From: Bacteroidaceae bacterium
Lineage (GTDB): Bacteria > Bacteroidota > Bacteroidia > Bacteroidales > Bacteroidaceae
Direction: 5' to 3'
Assembly (NCBI GenBank): GCA_017965425.1
Contig: JAGCPY010000079.1
Coordinates: 1-50,761, forward strand
DNA length: 50,761 bases
Every line of letters starts with the position of its first letter. Positions within the stretch are counted from its first letter, which is position 1. The notes below the pieces were generated by a model that made no database searches, was not told the DNA's origin, and saw only the letters and a list, made by a program, of their open reading frames with translations. The position numbers and the translations under genes were made by a program. Positions 1-9,571 of this stretch are shown piece by piece.

Positions 1-204
1 ACCGTACTCGGTGACAATGCTATTTATTATAGTGACAAAGATGAAGTTACAAATCTGCTGAACAAATTAGAGATACTTATCCGTGAGCGTAAACAACTAT
101 ATACAACCAACAACTTAGAGGTTATCAGAACTCAATACTCATGGGAAAAACTGGTAGAGGAACATGAGGAATACTTTATGAGTTTATTTAGCAAAATAAA
201 ATAA
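1..204 (+). CDS. Glycosyltransferase C-terminal end (partial)
   Basis: An open frame enters from the left edge and ends at TAA 202-204, giving 67 residues that end in SLFSKIK. The segment contains the pattern GDNAIYYSDKDEV followed by a helix and YSWEKLVEEHEEYF. This resembles the final helices of family-4 (DUF1972-type) sugar transferases, where the last Rossmann domain crosses back to the N-terminal one. It lies 15 bp before the Wzc-like gene on the same strand, so it is probably the last transferase of an exopolysaccharide operon. No catalytic motif is inside the window, so the sugar and acceptor are unknown and the family call rests on the tail only. Confidence 0.6.
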   Translation, partial: TVLGDNAIYYSDKDEVTNLLNKLEILIRERKQLYTTNNLEVIRTQYSWEKLVEEHEEYFMSLFSKIK

Positions 205-219
205 TAAAAAATATATCTT

Positions 220-2796
220 ATGTCAGACAAAGTGAATTTTGATTTAGAAGACCTCGACGACCTGAAAGACTTTATTGGTGACGAGAGGAAAGGTCATAAT
301 TTTGACTTCCAGAAAGTATTTGCACATCTTGTGTTGAACTGGCAGTGGTATCTGCTTTCATTAGTCATTTGTTTGGGCTGTGCTTTCCTATATCTGCGCT
401 ATGCCCTACCCATCTATCAGGTATCGGCCAGAATGTTGGTGAAGGATGAAGATAAGAAAACGGGTAGTCCTGTCAAGCAGATGATCCCAAACATGGAAGA
501 CTTCGGCATCATGAACTACTCCAACGGCTTTGACAACGAGGTGGAGATCCTTCAGTCGCCAGTGACGGTTCATGATGCTGTGAAACGCCTGAAGCTCTAT
601 ACGGAGTATCGGCAGGAAGGACGTGTCAAGGATAGGCTGATCTATCTCAACCAGCCTGTTCTTGTGGACCTCGACCCGATGTCGCTCGACTCGTTGGACT
701 ACTACATGCTGGAGGGCGTTCATTCCATACAACTGGCCATCACGAAGAAAGGAGAGAGCTATCATGCCGACATCGCACTGTTCACCAACGGGAAAAGGTG
801 GAAAGAAGAATACAGCGAGGACATTGATTCGCTTGGTACATCTATTAAGACACATTTCGGTACAATCTCCTTCATGAGCAACCCAAAGTATAAAAAAAAC
901 ATTGGCAACCCTGTGGAGAAGGAAGCAACGCTCCTTGTCACCATACGTCCGCCCATGGTGGTGGCGCTTGATTATATGCGACGTTTGAGCGTGGAACCGA
1001 CCTCGAAGAAAACTTCTATTGCTGCCATCACACTTAGCGACGAGAACGTCTCTCGGGGCATAGATTTCATCAACGCGCTCGTGCTTTGCTATAACGACCA
1101 GGCCAATATGGACAAAAACGAGATAGCATTGAAGACGGAGGAGTTCATCAACCAACGCTTGGAGAAGATTGATGCCGAGTTGGGAACGACGGAGAGCTCT
1201 TTAGAGAACTACAAGCGACGCAATGCGGTCACCCAATTGGAGGCAGACGCAGCACAGTCGCTGCAACTTTCAGCCCAATATGCGACTCGCTTGGCTGATG
1301 CCAACACCCAGCTACAGTTGATTGACTATTTGCGACAATATGTCGAGAACCCCGAAAACCGCTATAAGGTGATACCAGCCAATATTGGCATGGAGGACAG
1401 GTCGTCCGCACAGTTGATATCCGAATACAACCTAAAGGCACTAGACCGCACTCGAATGATGCGAAGTGCCAATGAACAGTCACCCCAGGTACAGATGCTT
1501 TCCGCCACACTTGACGATTTGGCATCCTCCATCAAGTTGGCACTCTCACAAGCCCACCATTCTGCCGAAATGCAGCGCAGTACCATTAAGAATGAATATA
1601 CCAGGTATCAGGGACGCATCGGCAACACGCCAGAGCAGGAGCGTGTTCTCACTCAGATAGGCCGTCAGCAGGAAGTTCGTTCTGGACTCTACCTGCTACT
1701 GCTTCAGAAACGTGAGGAAAACAGCATCTCCCTGGCAGCCACAGCAGACAAAGGCAAACTCATTGCCATGCCACTGCCCCAGGGAACAGTCAGCCCACGG
1801 AAGGGCTTCATTCTTATAACCTCGCTCCTCCTGGGGCTTCTCATCCCGTTTGCCATCTTGTTTGTCCGCGAGCTGCTGCGCTATCGCATAGAGGGCCGTG
1901 AGGATGTCGTCTCGCTCACCAAAGTGCCAATCGTGGCCGATGTGCCCGTGGCCAGCGAAAAAGTGAAGACCGCTGCGGGCATCGTGGTACAGGCCGACAA
2001 GAACAGCCAGATGGATGAGGTGTTCCGCTCTCTGCGTACCAATGTGCAGTTTATGATGAAGGAGAACGAAAAAATCATCCTCTTCACTTCGGGTACCTCT
2101 GGAGAAGGCAAGACGTTCCTCGCAGCCAACCTCGCAGTTTCGTTTGCACTGCTCGGTAAAAGGGTTATCCTTGTCGGATGCGACATCCGCAAGCCTGCAC
2201 TCGGACGGCTGTTCGGAAGGTCGAACCAGAAACAAGGACTCACGAACCTGCTCAGGGAGGAGCATGTCACGGCTGAGGACTTGCACAAAGAAACGTTCAA
2301 CTATCAACTACCCAATCAGGACTCTCAGCTCTCCATCGACCTTCTCTTGTCTGGGCCTATTCCTCCGAATCCTACGGAAATGTTGAGCCGGACTAACCTG
2401 AAGACGGTGCTCGACTTGATGAGCGAGGAGTACGACTACATCATCCTCGACACAGCTCCCGTAGGATTGGTAACCGACACGTTGCTATTGGCACACTATG
2501 CTAATGTCAGCTGCTTTGTCTGCCGTGCTGACTATACGCCAAAGGCAAACATCGAACTGCTCAACTCCTTGACCCAGGATAAAAAGCTGCCCAATGTCTG
2601 CGTGGTTCTCAACGCAGTAGATATGTCGAAGAGGAAGTATGGCTACTATTATGGCTACGGCCGTTACGGCAAATATGGTAAATATGGCTATGGTAAACAT
2701 GGTTACGGTAGGTATGGCTATGGCAACTATGGCAGTTACGGCAACTACGCTGACTCCCGTTATTCGAATAAGGATGATGACTCCATCAAGAAATAA
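220..2796 (+). CDS. Wzc-like polysaccharide co-polymerase / tyrosine autokinase
   Basis: An 858-residue inner-membrane protein controlling chain length and export of exopolysaccharide. It has a first membrane segment near residues 37-62, a periplasmic Wzz domain with long coiled coil (about 295-500), a second membrane segment near 527-548, and a cytoplasmic BY-kinase domain. The Walker A motif GTSGEGKT is at 625-632, followed by Walker A' (ILVGCDIRKP) and Walker B (YIILDTAP). The C-terminus (about 805-850) is a run of Tyr/Gly units such as YGYGRYGKYGKYGYG, the autophosphorylated tyrosine cluster of this family. Wzz and kinase are fused as in proteobacterial Wzc. It follows a transferase gene and precedes an epimerase gene, which fits an exopolysaccharide operon. 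Confidence 0.93.
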   Translation: MSDKVNFDLEDLDDLKDFIGDERKGHNFDFQKVFAHLVLNWQWYLLSLVICLGCAFLYLRYALPIYQVSARMLVKDEDKKTGSPVKQMIPNMEDFGIMNYSNGFDNEVEILQSPVTVHDAVKRLKLYTEYRQEGRVKDRLIYLNQPVLVDLDPMSLDSLDYYMLEGVHSIQLAITKKGESYHADIALFTNGKRWKEEYSEDIDSLGTSIKTHFGTISFMSNPKYKKNIGNPVEKEATLLVTIRPPMVVALDYMRRLSVEPTSKKTSIAAITLSDENVSRGIDFINALVLCYNDQANMDKNEIALKTEEFINQRLEKIDAELGTTESSLENYKRRNAVTQLEADAAQSLQLSAQYATRLADANTQLQLIDYLRQYVENPENRYKVIPANIGMEDRSSAQLISEYNLKALDRTRMMRSANEQSPQVQMLSATLDDLASSIKLALSQAHHSAEMQRSTIKNEYTRYQGRIGNTPEQERVLTQIGRQQEVRSGLYLLLLQKREENSISLAATADKGKLIAMPLPQGTVSPRKGFILITSLLLGLLIPFAILFVRELLRYRIEGREDVVSLTKVPIVADVPVASEKVKTAAGIVVQADKNSQMDEVFRSLRTNVQFMMKENEKIILFTSGTSGEGKTFLAANLAVSFALLGKRVILVGCDIRKPALGRLFGRSNQKQGLTNLLREEHVTAEDLHKETFNYQLPNQDSQLSIDLLLSGPIPPNPTEMLSRTNLKTVLDLMSEEYDYIILDTAPVGLVTDTLLLAHYANVSCFVCRADYTPKANIELLNSLTQDKKLPNVCVVLNAVDMSKRKYGYYYGYGRYGKYGKYGYGKHGYGRYGYGNYGSYGNYADSRYSNKDDDSIKK

Positions 2797-2834
2797 TCAT
2801 AAAGTCTAAATTCACAATTCATTGTTCTTTGTTC

Positions 2835-3944
2835 ATGGAAAGAATAGTATTGGATAATAAAACGATATTCATTACTGGAGTCGCAGGCTTTATCGGCTTT
2901 AACTTGGTGAAACGTCTGTTTAAGGACGTGAAGGGAGCTACTGTCATTGGTATTGACAATTTGAACGACTACTATGATGTGGCCCTGAAAGAATATCGTC
3001 TGACTGAACTGAATACTACGGTTCCAGATGGCATTGCATGGAAGTTTCTTAAAGGAGATATAGCTGATAAACAGTTTGTTGACGGAGTTTTTGAGGAGTA
3101 TAGCCCGAAGGTGGTGGTGAACCTCGCAGCACAAGTAGGTGTCCGCTATAGCATCACTAATCCTGATGCCTATATCATGAGTAACATGATAGGATTTTAC
3201 AATATCTTGGAGGCTTGTAGGCACTCACGTGATGGATTTGACAATGAACGGTTGCCGATTGACAATTATCGGGGTGTTGAACATCTTGTGTACGCCAGTA
3301 GCAGTAGTGTCTATGGTGGCAACAAGAAGGTTCCATTTAGCACTGATGACCGCGTGGACAACCCTGTGTCTCTGTATGCAGCTACAAAGAAGAGCAATGA
3401 GTTGTTTGCCCACTGCTACAGTAAGCTATATGACATACCTACAACCGGACTGCGCTTCTTCACAGTATATGGCCCTGTTGGTCGTCCTGACATGGCATAC
3501 TTCGACTTTACCAATAAATTGATGAAAGGTGAGACAATCCAAATATTCAACTATGGCAACTGCCGTCGCGACTTTACCTATGTTGATGACATTGTAGAGG
3601 GGGTGTATCGCGTAATGCAAGGTGCACCAGAGCGTAAGAAGGGTGAGGACGGACTGCCCAGCCCTCCCTACGCTGTATATAATATCGGTGGTGGTCAACC
3701 TGAGAGCCTGCTGGACTTCGTACAAATCTTGCAAGAGGAACTGGTATGTGCTGGTCTGCTCCCAATAGACTTCGACTTTGAGGCTCACAAGCAACTCGTA
3801 CCGATGCAGCCCGGTGATGTTCCCACTACCTACGCCGATACTACAGCCCTTGAACGCGACTTCGGCTTCACCCCAAAGATTACGTTACGAGAAGGCTTAA
3901 GGCATTTTGCACAATGGTATAAGCAGTTCTATAGTCATGAATGA
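2835..3944 (+). CDS. UDP-glucuronate 4-epimerase-like NAD-dependent epimerase
   Basis: A 369-residue extended short-chain dehydrogenase/reductase. The NAD-binding GVAGFIG motif is at 15-21, NLAAQVGVRYS follows, an SSSSVYGG strand carries the serine of the catalytic triad, and YAATK is at 181-185. NNLNDYYDVALK-like spacing and the RPDMAYF segment match the CapI/UDP-glucuronate 4-epimerase group, which makes UDP-galacturonate for surface polysaccharide. I chose ATG 2835; an upstream TTG at 2829 adds only two residues. It follows wzc by 38 bp and is probably co-transcribed. UDP-glucose epimerase activity is a less likely alternative. Confidence 0.87.
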   Translation: MERIVLDNKTIFITGVAGFIGFNLVKRLFKDVKGATVIGIDNLNDYYDVALKEYRLTELNTTVPDGIAWKFLKGDIADKQFVDGVFEEYSPKVVVNLAAQVGVRYSITNPDAYIMSNMIGFYNILEACRHSRDGFDNERLPIDNYRGVEHLVYASSSSVYGGNKKVPFSTDDRVDNPVSLYAATKKSNELFAHCYSKLYDIPTTGLRFFTVYGPVGRPDMAYFDFTNKLMKGETIQIFNYGNCRRDFTYVDDIVEGVYRVMQGAPERKKGEDGLPSPPYAVYNIGGGQPESLLDFVQILQEELVCAGLLPIDFDFEAHKQLVPMQPGDVPTTYADTTALERDFGFTPKITLREGLRHFAQWYKQFYSHE

Positions 3945-4127
3945 CACCTGTTGACTTCAACTCCACAGTTCAACCTCACACACCTCCACTCCTGCTCGGA
4001 ACTGGTAGCCGCTGTTCTGGCATTTATACAATTGTACACCTTTGCGTACATCAATACTTAATGGTGTGCTTACGATAGGCGTATTCTGTAAAAGGATTAG
4101 TGTCGTGAGAAAAAAAGCGATGAAAGT
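3945..4127. other. Intergenic region with a possible minus-strand coding remnant
   Basis: No gene is clear here. On the minus strand, about 4130 down to 3957, an open frame ends in TGA and encodes a plausible protein tail (for example VQLYKCQNSGYQFRAG). It runs into the V-ATPase promoter, lacks a convincing start, and could be the eroded 3' end of a secreted-protein gene or chance. Confidence 0.25.
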
Positions 4128-4158
4128 TTTGTCACGCGGTAAATTATGCGTACTTTTG
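4128..4158 (+). promoter_or_regulatory. Bacteroidetes-type promoter of the V-ATPase operon
   Basis: TTTG at 4128-4131, a 19-nt spacer, then TACTTTTG at 4151-4158, matching the sigma-ABfr consensus TTG/N19-21/TAnnTTTG. It lies 31 bp before the first ATG of the operon. No Shine-Dalgarno sequence follows, as is normal in this phylum. Confidence 0.75.
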
Positions 4159-4189
4159 CACGCAAAATCTCATACATTTTTATTATAGC

Positions 4190-4777
4190 ATGGAAAAAAT
4201 TCAAGAACTTACCGACAAAATTCGCCGTGAAGGGGTGGAAAAAGGTCAGGAAGAGGCTGCGCGTATCATTGCGGAAGCAAAAGAACAGGCGACCAAAATC
4301 GTGGCAGATGCCAAGGCTCAGGCTGAGGCGATTGGCCATCAGGCAAAGAAAGCTGCCAGAGAACTGGATCAGAACACGAAGAGTGAATTGAAGCTGTATA
4401 TGGGTCAGGCTCTGAACGCGCTCAAGAGCGAAATCACGAATGCCGTTACTGACAAGGTGGTGACACAAAGCGTTAAGAAACTGACCGACGAGAAGGATTT
4501 CCTCGGTAAGTTCACCGTTGCATTGGCCACGGAATGGGCAAAGAAGCAAGACATCATCATCAGCACGGAAGATGCCGAGGCATTGAAGACTTATTTCGCA
4601 CGTGAAGCCAAGGGGTTGTTAGACAAGGGCGTCAAGATTGAAAAGGTCAACGGAAAACAAACCCTCTTCACCGTTCAGCCTGCCGACGGCAGCTACCGCG
4701 TAGATTTTGGCAAGGAGGAACTGGAGAGCTATTTCAAGAACTTCCTGCGTCCACAACTCATTGAGATGCTGTTCTGA
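4190..4777 (+). CDS. atpE: V-type ATP synthase subunit E
   Basis: A 195-residue peripheral-stalk subunit linking the catalytic A3B3 head to membrane subunit I. Residues 1-70 form a charged, alanine-rich coiled coil (EAARIIAEAKEQATKI), followed by the mixed alpha/beta C-terminal domain. The start at 4190 gives a normal-length protein; an overlapping frame beginning at 4146 is not coding. It opens the order E, DUF2764, A, B, D, I, K, the arrangement known from Chlamydiae, spirochaetes and Bacteroidetes. Confidence 0.88.
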   Translation: MEKIQELTDKIRREGVEKGQEEAARIIAEAKEQATKIVADAKAQAEAIGHQAKKAARELDQNTKSELKLYMGQALNALKSEITNAVTDKVVTQSVKKLTDEKDFLGKFTVALATEWAKKQDIIISTEDAEALKTYFAREAKGLLDKGVKIEKVNGKQTLFTVQPADGSYRVDFGKEELESYFKNFLRPQLIEMLF

Positions 4778-4778
4778 T

Positions 4779-5624
4779 ATGGCAAATTACTATTGTCTCA
4801 TGGCAGGGTTGCCTACGGTGAAACTCACCGATGTACAGCCGTATCATACCCTGCTGCAACTGAAGGAGGAACTGGCAGACATACTCGAACCACAGGATGC
4901 GCGGTTGCTGGAACGTTATTTCTTACGTTTCGACTGCGAGAACCTTGTGGCAAGGCTTGCCGAGGAAGATGTGGAGTTGGACTGTCGAGGCAACTTCAGC
5001 GGGGAGGCTATTGACGGCCTTATTGAAGAAGCGCGTCAGACGGACAGCCCAGTCAAAGGTTTTCCTGCTTTCATGGCAGACTTCGTGCGAGAATACGACG
5101 TTCATGCGGGAGATCAGAAATGGTTTGCACGTGATGCAGCCTTGGTGGCCTACTATGATTATGCCCGCCAGTGTTCAAATACGATGATGGCTGAATGGTA
5201 TGAACTGAACTTCAATCTCCTCAATATTCTGACCGCTCTGATTGCTCGTAAACAAGGTTGGCGGTTGGAAGATTATGTCCAGGGCAGTAACGATGTGACT
5301 GATGCACTCTTGAAACAGGCCAACCAACCCGACTTCGGTCTTGGTCAGGAGCTTGACTACATGAAGACTCTCATGCAAGCTGCAGAAACGACTGACCCGG
5401 TGGAGAAGGAACGACAGATTGATGCTCTACGCTGGAACTGGTCGGAGGAAAAGACGTTCTTCGAACCCTTTGATATCACAGCGCTCTTTGCATATATCGT
5501 CCGTTCTGAAATTCTTGAACGCTGGGCTTTATTGGATCCCGAACAAGGCCGCAAACGTTTCACCGAAATCATCGAAAACCTTCGCGGTGAGGCCCGGGTG
5601 CCAGAAGAATTCATTAGAAAATAA
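4779..5624 (+). CDS. DUF2764 protein of the V-ATPase operon
   Basis: A 281-residue protein beginning MANYYCLMAGLP, a characteristic start of the DUF2764 family that always sits between subunits E and A in chlamydial/bacteroidetal V-ATPase operons. The family occupies the place of subunit C (the central-stalk socket) and is helix-rich, so a C-like role is inferred but not visible from catalytic residues. ATG 4779 begins one base after the subunit E stop; the open frame extends 24 codons upstream inside subunit E, which is overlap rather than coding. Confidence 0.8.
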   Translation: MANYYCLMAGLPTVKLTDVQPYHTLLQLKEELADILEPQDARLLERYFLRFDCENLVARLAEEDVELDCRGNFSGEAIDGLIEEARQTDSPVKGFPAFMADFVREYDVHAGDQKWFARDAALVAYYDYARQCSNTMMAEWYELNFNLLNILTALIARKQGWRLEDYVQGSNDVTDALLKQANQPDFGLGQELDYMKTLMQAAETTDPVEKERQIDALRWNWSEEKTFFEPFDITALFAYIVRSEILERWALLDPEQGRKRFTEIIENLRGEARVPEEFIRK

Positions 5625-5642
5625 AAACATAATATATAAGAT

Positions 5643-7382
5643 ATGACAAAAGGAACTGTTAGCGGTGTGATTGCGAACATGGTGACACTCCGCGTGGACG
5701 GACCGGTGAAGCAGGGCGAAATCTGCTACATCGAGACTGGTGGTGACCGCCTTATGAGCGAGGTCATCAAGGTCGTCGGCCAGGACGTTTACGTTCAGGT
5801 ATTCGAGAGTACTCGCGGTTTGAAAGTGGGTGCTGTTGCTGAGTTCACTGGCCACATGCTGGAGGTGCAGCTCGCACCTGGTATGCTCAGCAAGAACTTC
5901 GACGGTCTGCAGAACGACCTCGACAAGATGGAGGGCGTATTCCTCAAGCGTGGTCAATACACCGACCCGCTGGATCGTGAACGCATCTGGGATTTTGAAC
6001 CCATCGTGAAGTTGGGTGACAAAGTGCAGGGCAGCGACTGGCTGGGGAAGGTTGAGGAGAACTCGCAGCCGCTGAAAATCATGGCTCCATTCCAGATGAA
6101 AGGAACGGCCACAGTGAAGAAGATAGCTCCGGCAGGACAATACAAAGTTACGGACACGATTGCCACCCTCACCCTTGAGGACGGAACGGATCTCGACGTG
6201 AATATGATCCAGCATTGGCCTGTGAAGTTTGCCATGACGAACTACAAGGAGAAGCCCCGTCCCTTCAAGCTCCTTGAGACCAGCGTCCGCACCATCGACA
6301 CTTTCAACCCCATTGTCGAGGGCGGCACCGGCTTCATTCCCGGTCCTTTTGGTACGGGCAAGACGGTGTTGCAGCACGCTATCTCTAAGCAGGCCGAGGC
6401 TGACATTGTGATTATCGCTGCCTGCGGTGAGCGCGCTAACGAGGTTGTGGAAATCTTCACCGAGTTCCCCGAACTTGAAGACCCCCACACAGGTCGTAAG
6501 CTGATGGAACGCACCATCATCATCGCCAACACGTCCAACATGCCTGTGGCTGCCCGTGAGGCATCGGTCTATACCGCCATGACGATGGCCGAGTACTACC
6601 GTTCCATGGGCTTGCGTGTGCTGCTGATGGCTGACTCCACTTCCCGCTGGGCACAAGCTCTGCGTGAGATGTCCAACCGCATGGAGGAACTGCCGGGTCC
6701 CGATGCCTTCCCCATGGACCTCTCCGCCTTGATTTCCAACTTCTACGGTCGCGCTGGATATGTCTATCTGAACAACGGACAGGTGGGCAGCATCACCTTC
6801 ATTGGCACCGTGTCGCCTGCCGGTGGTAACCTGAAGGAACCCGTCACTGAGAGCACCAAAAAAGTAGCTCGCTGCTTCTACGCCCTCGAACAAGAACGTG
6901 CCGACAAGAAGCGCTACCCCGCCGTCAACCCCATCGATTCCTACTCGAAATATCTGGAATATCCCGAGTTTGCCGAGTACATCAAGGGACACATCAATGA
7001 AGAATGGATTCCAAAGGTCTTGGCATTGAAGACGCGAATGCAACGTGGTAAGGAGATTGCCGAGCAAATTAACATCCTTGGTGATGACGGTGTACCTGTT
7101 GACTACCATGTGACATTCTGGAAGAGCGAAATTATTGACTATGTCATCCTCCAGCAAGATGCATTTGACGAAGTGGATGCCGTGACACCCATTGAACGAC
7201 AGGAAGAAATCCTAAACCTCGTGACCACCATCTGCGAGCATGACTTCCAGTTCGACACCTTCCTCGACGCCACCGACTTTTTCCGTAAGCTCATCAACCT
7301 GTGCAAGCAGTGGAACTACAGCCAGTACAAGAGCGAACAATACTACGATTTTAAGAAGCAAATTGAAGAGTTCATTAAATAA
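5643..7382 (+). CDS. atpA: V-type ATP synthase catalytic subunit A
   Basis: A 579-residue catalytic subunit of the rotary ATPase head. It has an N-terminal beta-barrel, the non-homologous bulge region, and a RecA-like core with the P-loop GPFGTGKT at 234-241. The core also shows GERANEV, the ADSTSRWAQALREMS stretch, and ALISNFYGRAGYV, followed by the helical C-terminal domain. Length matches the family. It follows the DUF2764 gene by 18 bp. The long open frame on the opposite strand over this gene is a codon-bias shadow. Confidence 0.97.
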   Translation: MTKGTVSGVIANMVTLRVDGPVKQGEICYIETGGDRLMSEVIKVVGQDVYVQVFESTRGLKVGAVAEFTGHMLEVQLAPGMLSKNFDGLQNDLDKMEGVFLKRGQYTDPLDRERIWDFEPIVKLGDKVQGSDWLGKVEENSQPLKIMAPFQMKGTATVKKIAPAGQYKVTDTIATLTLEDGTDLDVNMIQHWPVKFAMTNYKEKPRPFKLLETSVRTIDTFNPIVEGGTGFIPGPFGTGKTVLQHAISKQAEADIVIIAACGERANEVVEIFTEFPELEDPHTGRKLMERTIIIANTSNMPVAAREASVYTAMTMAEYYRSMGLRVLLMADSTSRWAQALREMSNRMEELPGPDAFPMDLSALISNFYGRAGYVYLNNGQVGSITFIGTVSPAGGNLKEPVTESTKKVARCFYALEQERADKKRYPAVNPIDSYSKYLEYPEFAEYIKGHINEEWIPKVLALKTRMQRGKEIAEQINILGDDGVPVDYHVTFWKSEIIDYVILQQDAFDEVDAVTPIERQEEILNLVTTICEHDFQFDTFLDATDFFRKLINLCKQWNYSQYKSEQYYDFKKQIEEFIK

Positions 7383-7494
7383 GTGGACAAGTAAACAAGT
7401 TGGTTCTTTCAAAAGAATAACAGTATCTCGTCAGAAAGAAAAGATAATAACTCGTCAACTTGTAACTCGTCAACTCGTCAACTAAAATACAGTT
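7383..7494. repeat. AT-rich spacer with ACTCGTCAACT direct repeats
   Basis: The 112-bp gap between subunits A and B holds three or four overlapping copies of ACTCGTCAACT (7449-7485). Near 7388-7402 there is an inverse-complement relative (ACAAGTAAACAAGTTG). Similar low-complexity repeats are scattered in this phylum. I see no promoter or terminator. Confidence 0.5.
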
Positions 7495-8817
7495 ATGGCA
7501 CAAGCATTTCAAAAAATCTATACAAAGATTAGCCAAATCACGAAAGCCACCTGTTCACTGAAGGCAACAGGAGTTGGTTATGATGAACTGGCGACCATCG
7601 ACGGCAAGCTGGCTCAGGTGGTGAAGATTGTCGGCGACAATGTCACGCTGCAGGTGTTTGAGGGAACTGGTGGCATCCCCACCAACGCTGAAGTTGTCTT
7701 TCTCGGTCATTCACCCTCATTGAAAGTCAGTGACCAGCTAGCAGGTCGTTTCTTCAACGCTTACGGACAACCCATTGACGGCGGACCTGCCATTGAAGGT
7801 AAAGAAATTCCCATCGGCGGTCCCAGTGTAAACCCCGTTCGCCGCAAACAGCCCAGTGAATTGATAGCTACCGGTATCGCAGGTATCGACTTGAACAACA
7901 CGCTTGTCTCAGGTCAGAAGATTCCTTTCTTCGCCGACCCCGACCAGCCCTTCAATGAGGTGATGGCCATGGTGGCTTTGCGCGCCAAGGTGGATAAAAT
8001 CATTCTCGGCGGCATGGGTATGACCAACGATGACTATTACTTCTTCAAGAACACCTTCTCCGACGCCGGTGCTCTTGACCGCATCATATCGTTTATGAAC
8101 ACCACAGAGGATCCCGCCGTGGAACGTTTGCTGATTCCCGACATGGCCTTGACGGCTGCCGAGTACTTCGCTGTGGAAAAACATGAGACGGTGCTGGTTC
8201 TGTTGACCGACATGACTTCATATGCCGACTCTCTCTCCATTGTCAGCAACCGTATGGATCAGATTCCTTCCAAGGACTCCATGCCTGGTTCACTCTACTC
8301 CGACTTGGCTAAGATTTATGAGAAGGCAGTACAGTTCCCTGAAAGTGCTGGTGGCGGTTCCATCACCATCATCGCTGTGACGACACTTTCCGGCGGCGAC
8401 ATCACCCATGCCGTGCCTGATAACACTGGCTACATCACCGAGGGTCAGCTCTACCTACGTCGTGACTCCGATGTGGGCAAGGTCATTGTCGATCCCTTCC
8501 GCTCGCTGTCGCGCCTGAAACAGCTTGTGGCTGGAAAGAAAACCCGCAAGGATCACTCGCAGGTCATGAACGCCGCCATCCGACTCTACTCCGACGCTGC
8601 CAACGCCAAGACCAAGCTCGAGAACGGCTTCGACCTCACCGACTACGACAACCGCTGCCTCGACTTCGCGAAGGACTATGCCACGGCCATCCTCGCCATC
8701 GACGTCAACGTGGATACCACCGAGATGCTCGATGTCACGTGGAACCTCTTCCGTAAGTACTTCAAACTCGAGGAAGTCAACATCAAGAAAGAGTTCACCG
8801 ATATCTACTGGAAGTAA
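7495..8817 (+). CDS. atpB: V-type ATP synthase regulatory subunit B
   Basis: A 440-residue non-catalytic partner of subunit A in the A3B3 hexamer. It has the expected fold but no P-loop; the equivalent segment reads VSGQKIPFFADPDQPFNEV. Typical B-subunit stretches are present: VLVLLTDMTSYADSL, NRMDQIPSKDSMPGSLYSDL and TITIIAV. The arginine-containing SLSRLKQL segment contributes to the catalytic interface in the family. The length is slightly short (about 430-470 in the family). Confidence 0.96.
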   Translation: MAQAFQKIYTKISQITKATCSLKATGVGYDELATIDGKLAQVVKIVGDNVTLQVFEGTGGIPTNAEVVFLGHSPSLKVSDQLAGRFFNAYGQPIDGGPAIEGKEIPIGGPSVNPVRRKQPSELIATGIAGIDLNNTLVSGQKIPFFADPDQPFNEVMAMVALRAKVDKIILGGMGMTNDDYYFFKNTFSDAGALDRIISFMNTTEDPAVERLLIPDMALTAAEYFAVEKHETVLVLLTDMTSYADSLSIVSNRMDQIPSKDSMPGSLYSDLAKIYEKAVQFPESAGGGSITIIAVTTLSGGDITHAVPDNTGYITEGQLYLRRDSDVGKVIVDPFRSLSRLKQLVAGKKTRKDHSQVMNAAIRLYSDAANAKTKLENGFDLTDYDNRCLDFAKDYATAILAIDVNVDTTEMLDVTWNLFRKYFKLEEVNIKKEFTDIYWK

Positions 8818-8947
8818 AGGACCCTCCCCCCGTCCTCCCTTGTAGGGAGGGGTGGTCACTTTCAAGAAATGACAATAATTAATAACCAATAGCAAAAGTA
8901 CTCACTCCCCTCCCTGCAAATGAGGGGCAGGGGGTGGGTCTATATTT
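8818..8947. repeat. Pair of GC-rich REP-like hairpins between subunits B and D
   Basis: Two hairpins in opposite orientation. The first is CCTCCCT/AGGGAGG (8834-8850), nested in a larger imperfect GACC.../GGTGGTC pairing. The second is CCCCTCC with GGGGCAGGGGG (8907-8934), ending in GGTGGGTC. The same family appears at 42347-42403. They interrupt the operon and may limit or stabilise readthrough RNA. Confidence 0.6.
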
Positions 8948-9571
8948 ATGGCTATCAAGTTTCAATACAACAAGACATCGCTCCAGCAGATAGAGAAGCA
9001 GCTGAAGATGCGACAGCGTACCTTACCTATCATTAAGAACAAGGAGACCGCGTTGCGTCTGGAAGTGAAGCGCTGCAAGGAGGAGGTGGCCGCGTTGGAG
9101 GCCAAGCTGCAAGAGCAGATAGCAGGCTACGAGCGCATGTACGCCCTCTGGGGAGAGTTCGATGCCTCATTGGTCGAGCTGAAGGACGTCGAGCTAGCTG
9201 TCAAGAAGATTGCGGGCGTGCGCGTTCCCATTCTGAAGAACATCCGCCTCGAAGCACGTCCTTTTGGCATCTTCAGTGCCCCCAAATGGTATTTCGACGG
9301 TATCAATCTCCTGCACGGCCTGGCCAAGACCGCTGTCGAACGGGAGTTTGCCGTTGCCAAGCAAGACCTGCTGGATCACGCCCGTCGAAAGACCACGCAG
9401 AAAGTGAACCTCTTTGAGAAGGTGCAGATTCCGGGCTTCCAAGAAGCGGTGCGCAAAATCAAGCGATTCATGGAGGACGAGGAGAACCTCTCCAAGTCTT
9501 CACAGAAAATCCTCAAATCCTTGCAAGAGAAACGCAGGGAAGAGGAAGAAGGAAAGGAGGACGTTGCATGA
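8948..9571 (+). CDS. atpD: V-type ATP synthase subunit D
   Basis: A 207-residue central rotor-shaft subunit. Long N- and C-terminal helices (residues 5-65 and about 130-200) form the antiparallel coiled coil that turns inside A3B3. A short central domain contains GVRVPILKNIRLEARPFGIF, which resembles the family. The terminal segment is rich in K/E. It overlaps the subunit I start by 4 bp (ATGA), implying translational coupling. Confidence 0.92.
   Translation: MAIKFQYNKTSLQQIEKQLKMRQRTLPIIKNKETALRLEVKRCKEEVAALEAKLQEQIAGYERMYALWGEFDASLVELKDVELAVKKIAGVRVPILKNIRLEARPFGIFSAPKWYFDGINLLHGLAKTAVEREFAVAKQDLLDHARRKTTQKVNLFEKVQIPGFQEAVRKIKRFMEDEENLSKSSQKILKSLQEKRREEEEGKEDVA

Noticed and set aside
5529-7157. 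542-codon frame on the minus strand over V-ATPase subunit A
   Set aside because: It is a codon-bias shadow of a highly conserved catalytic gene, with no recognisable protein features.
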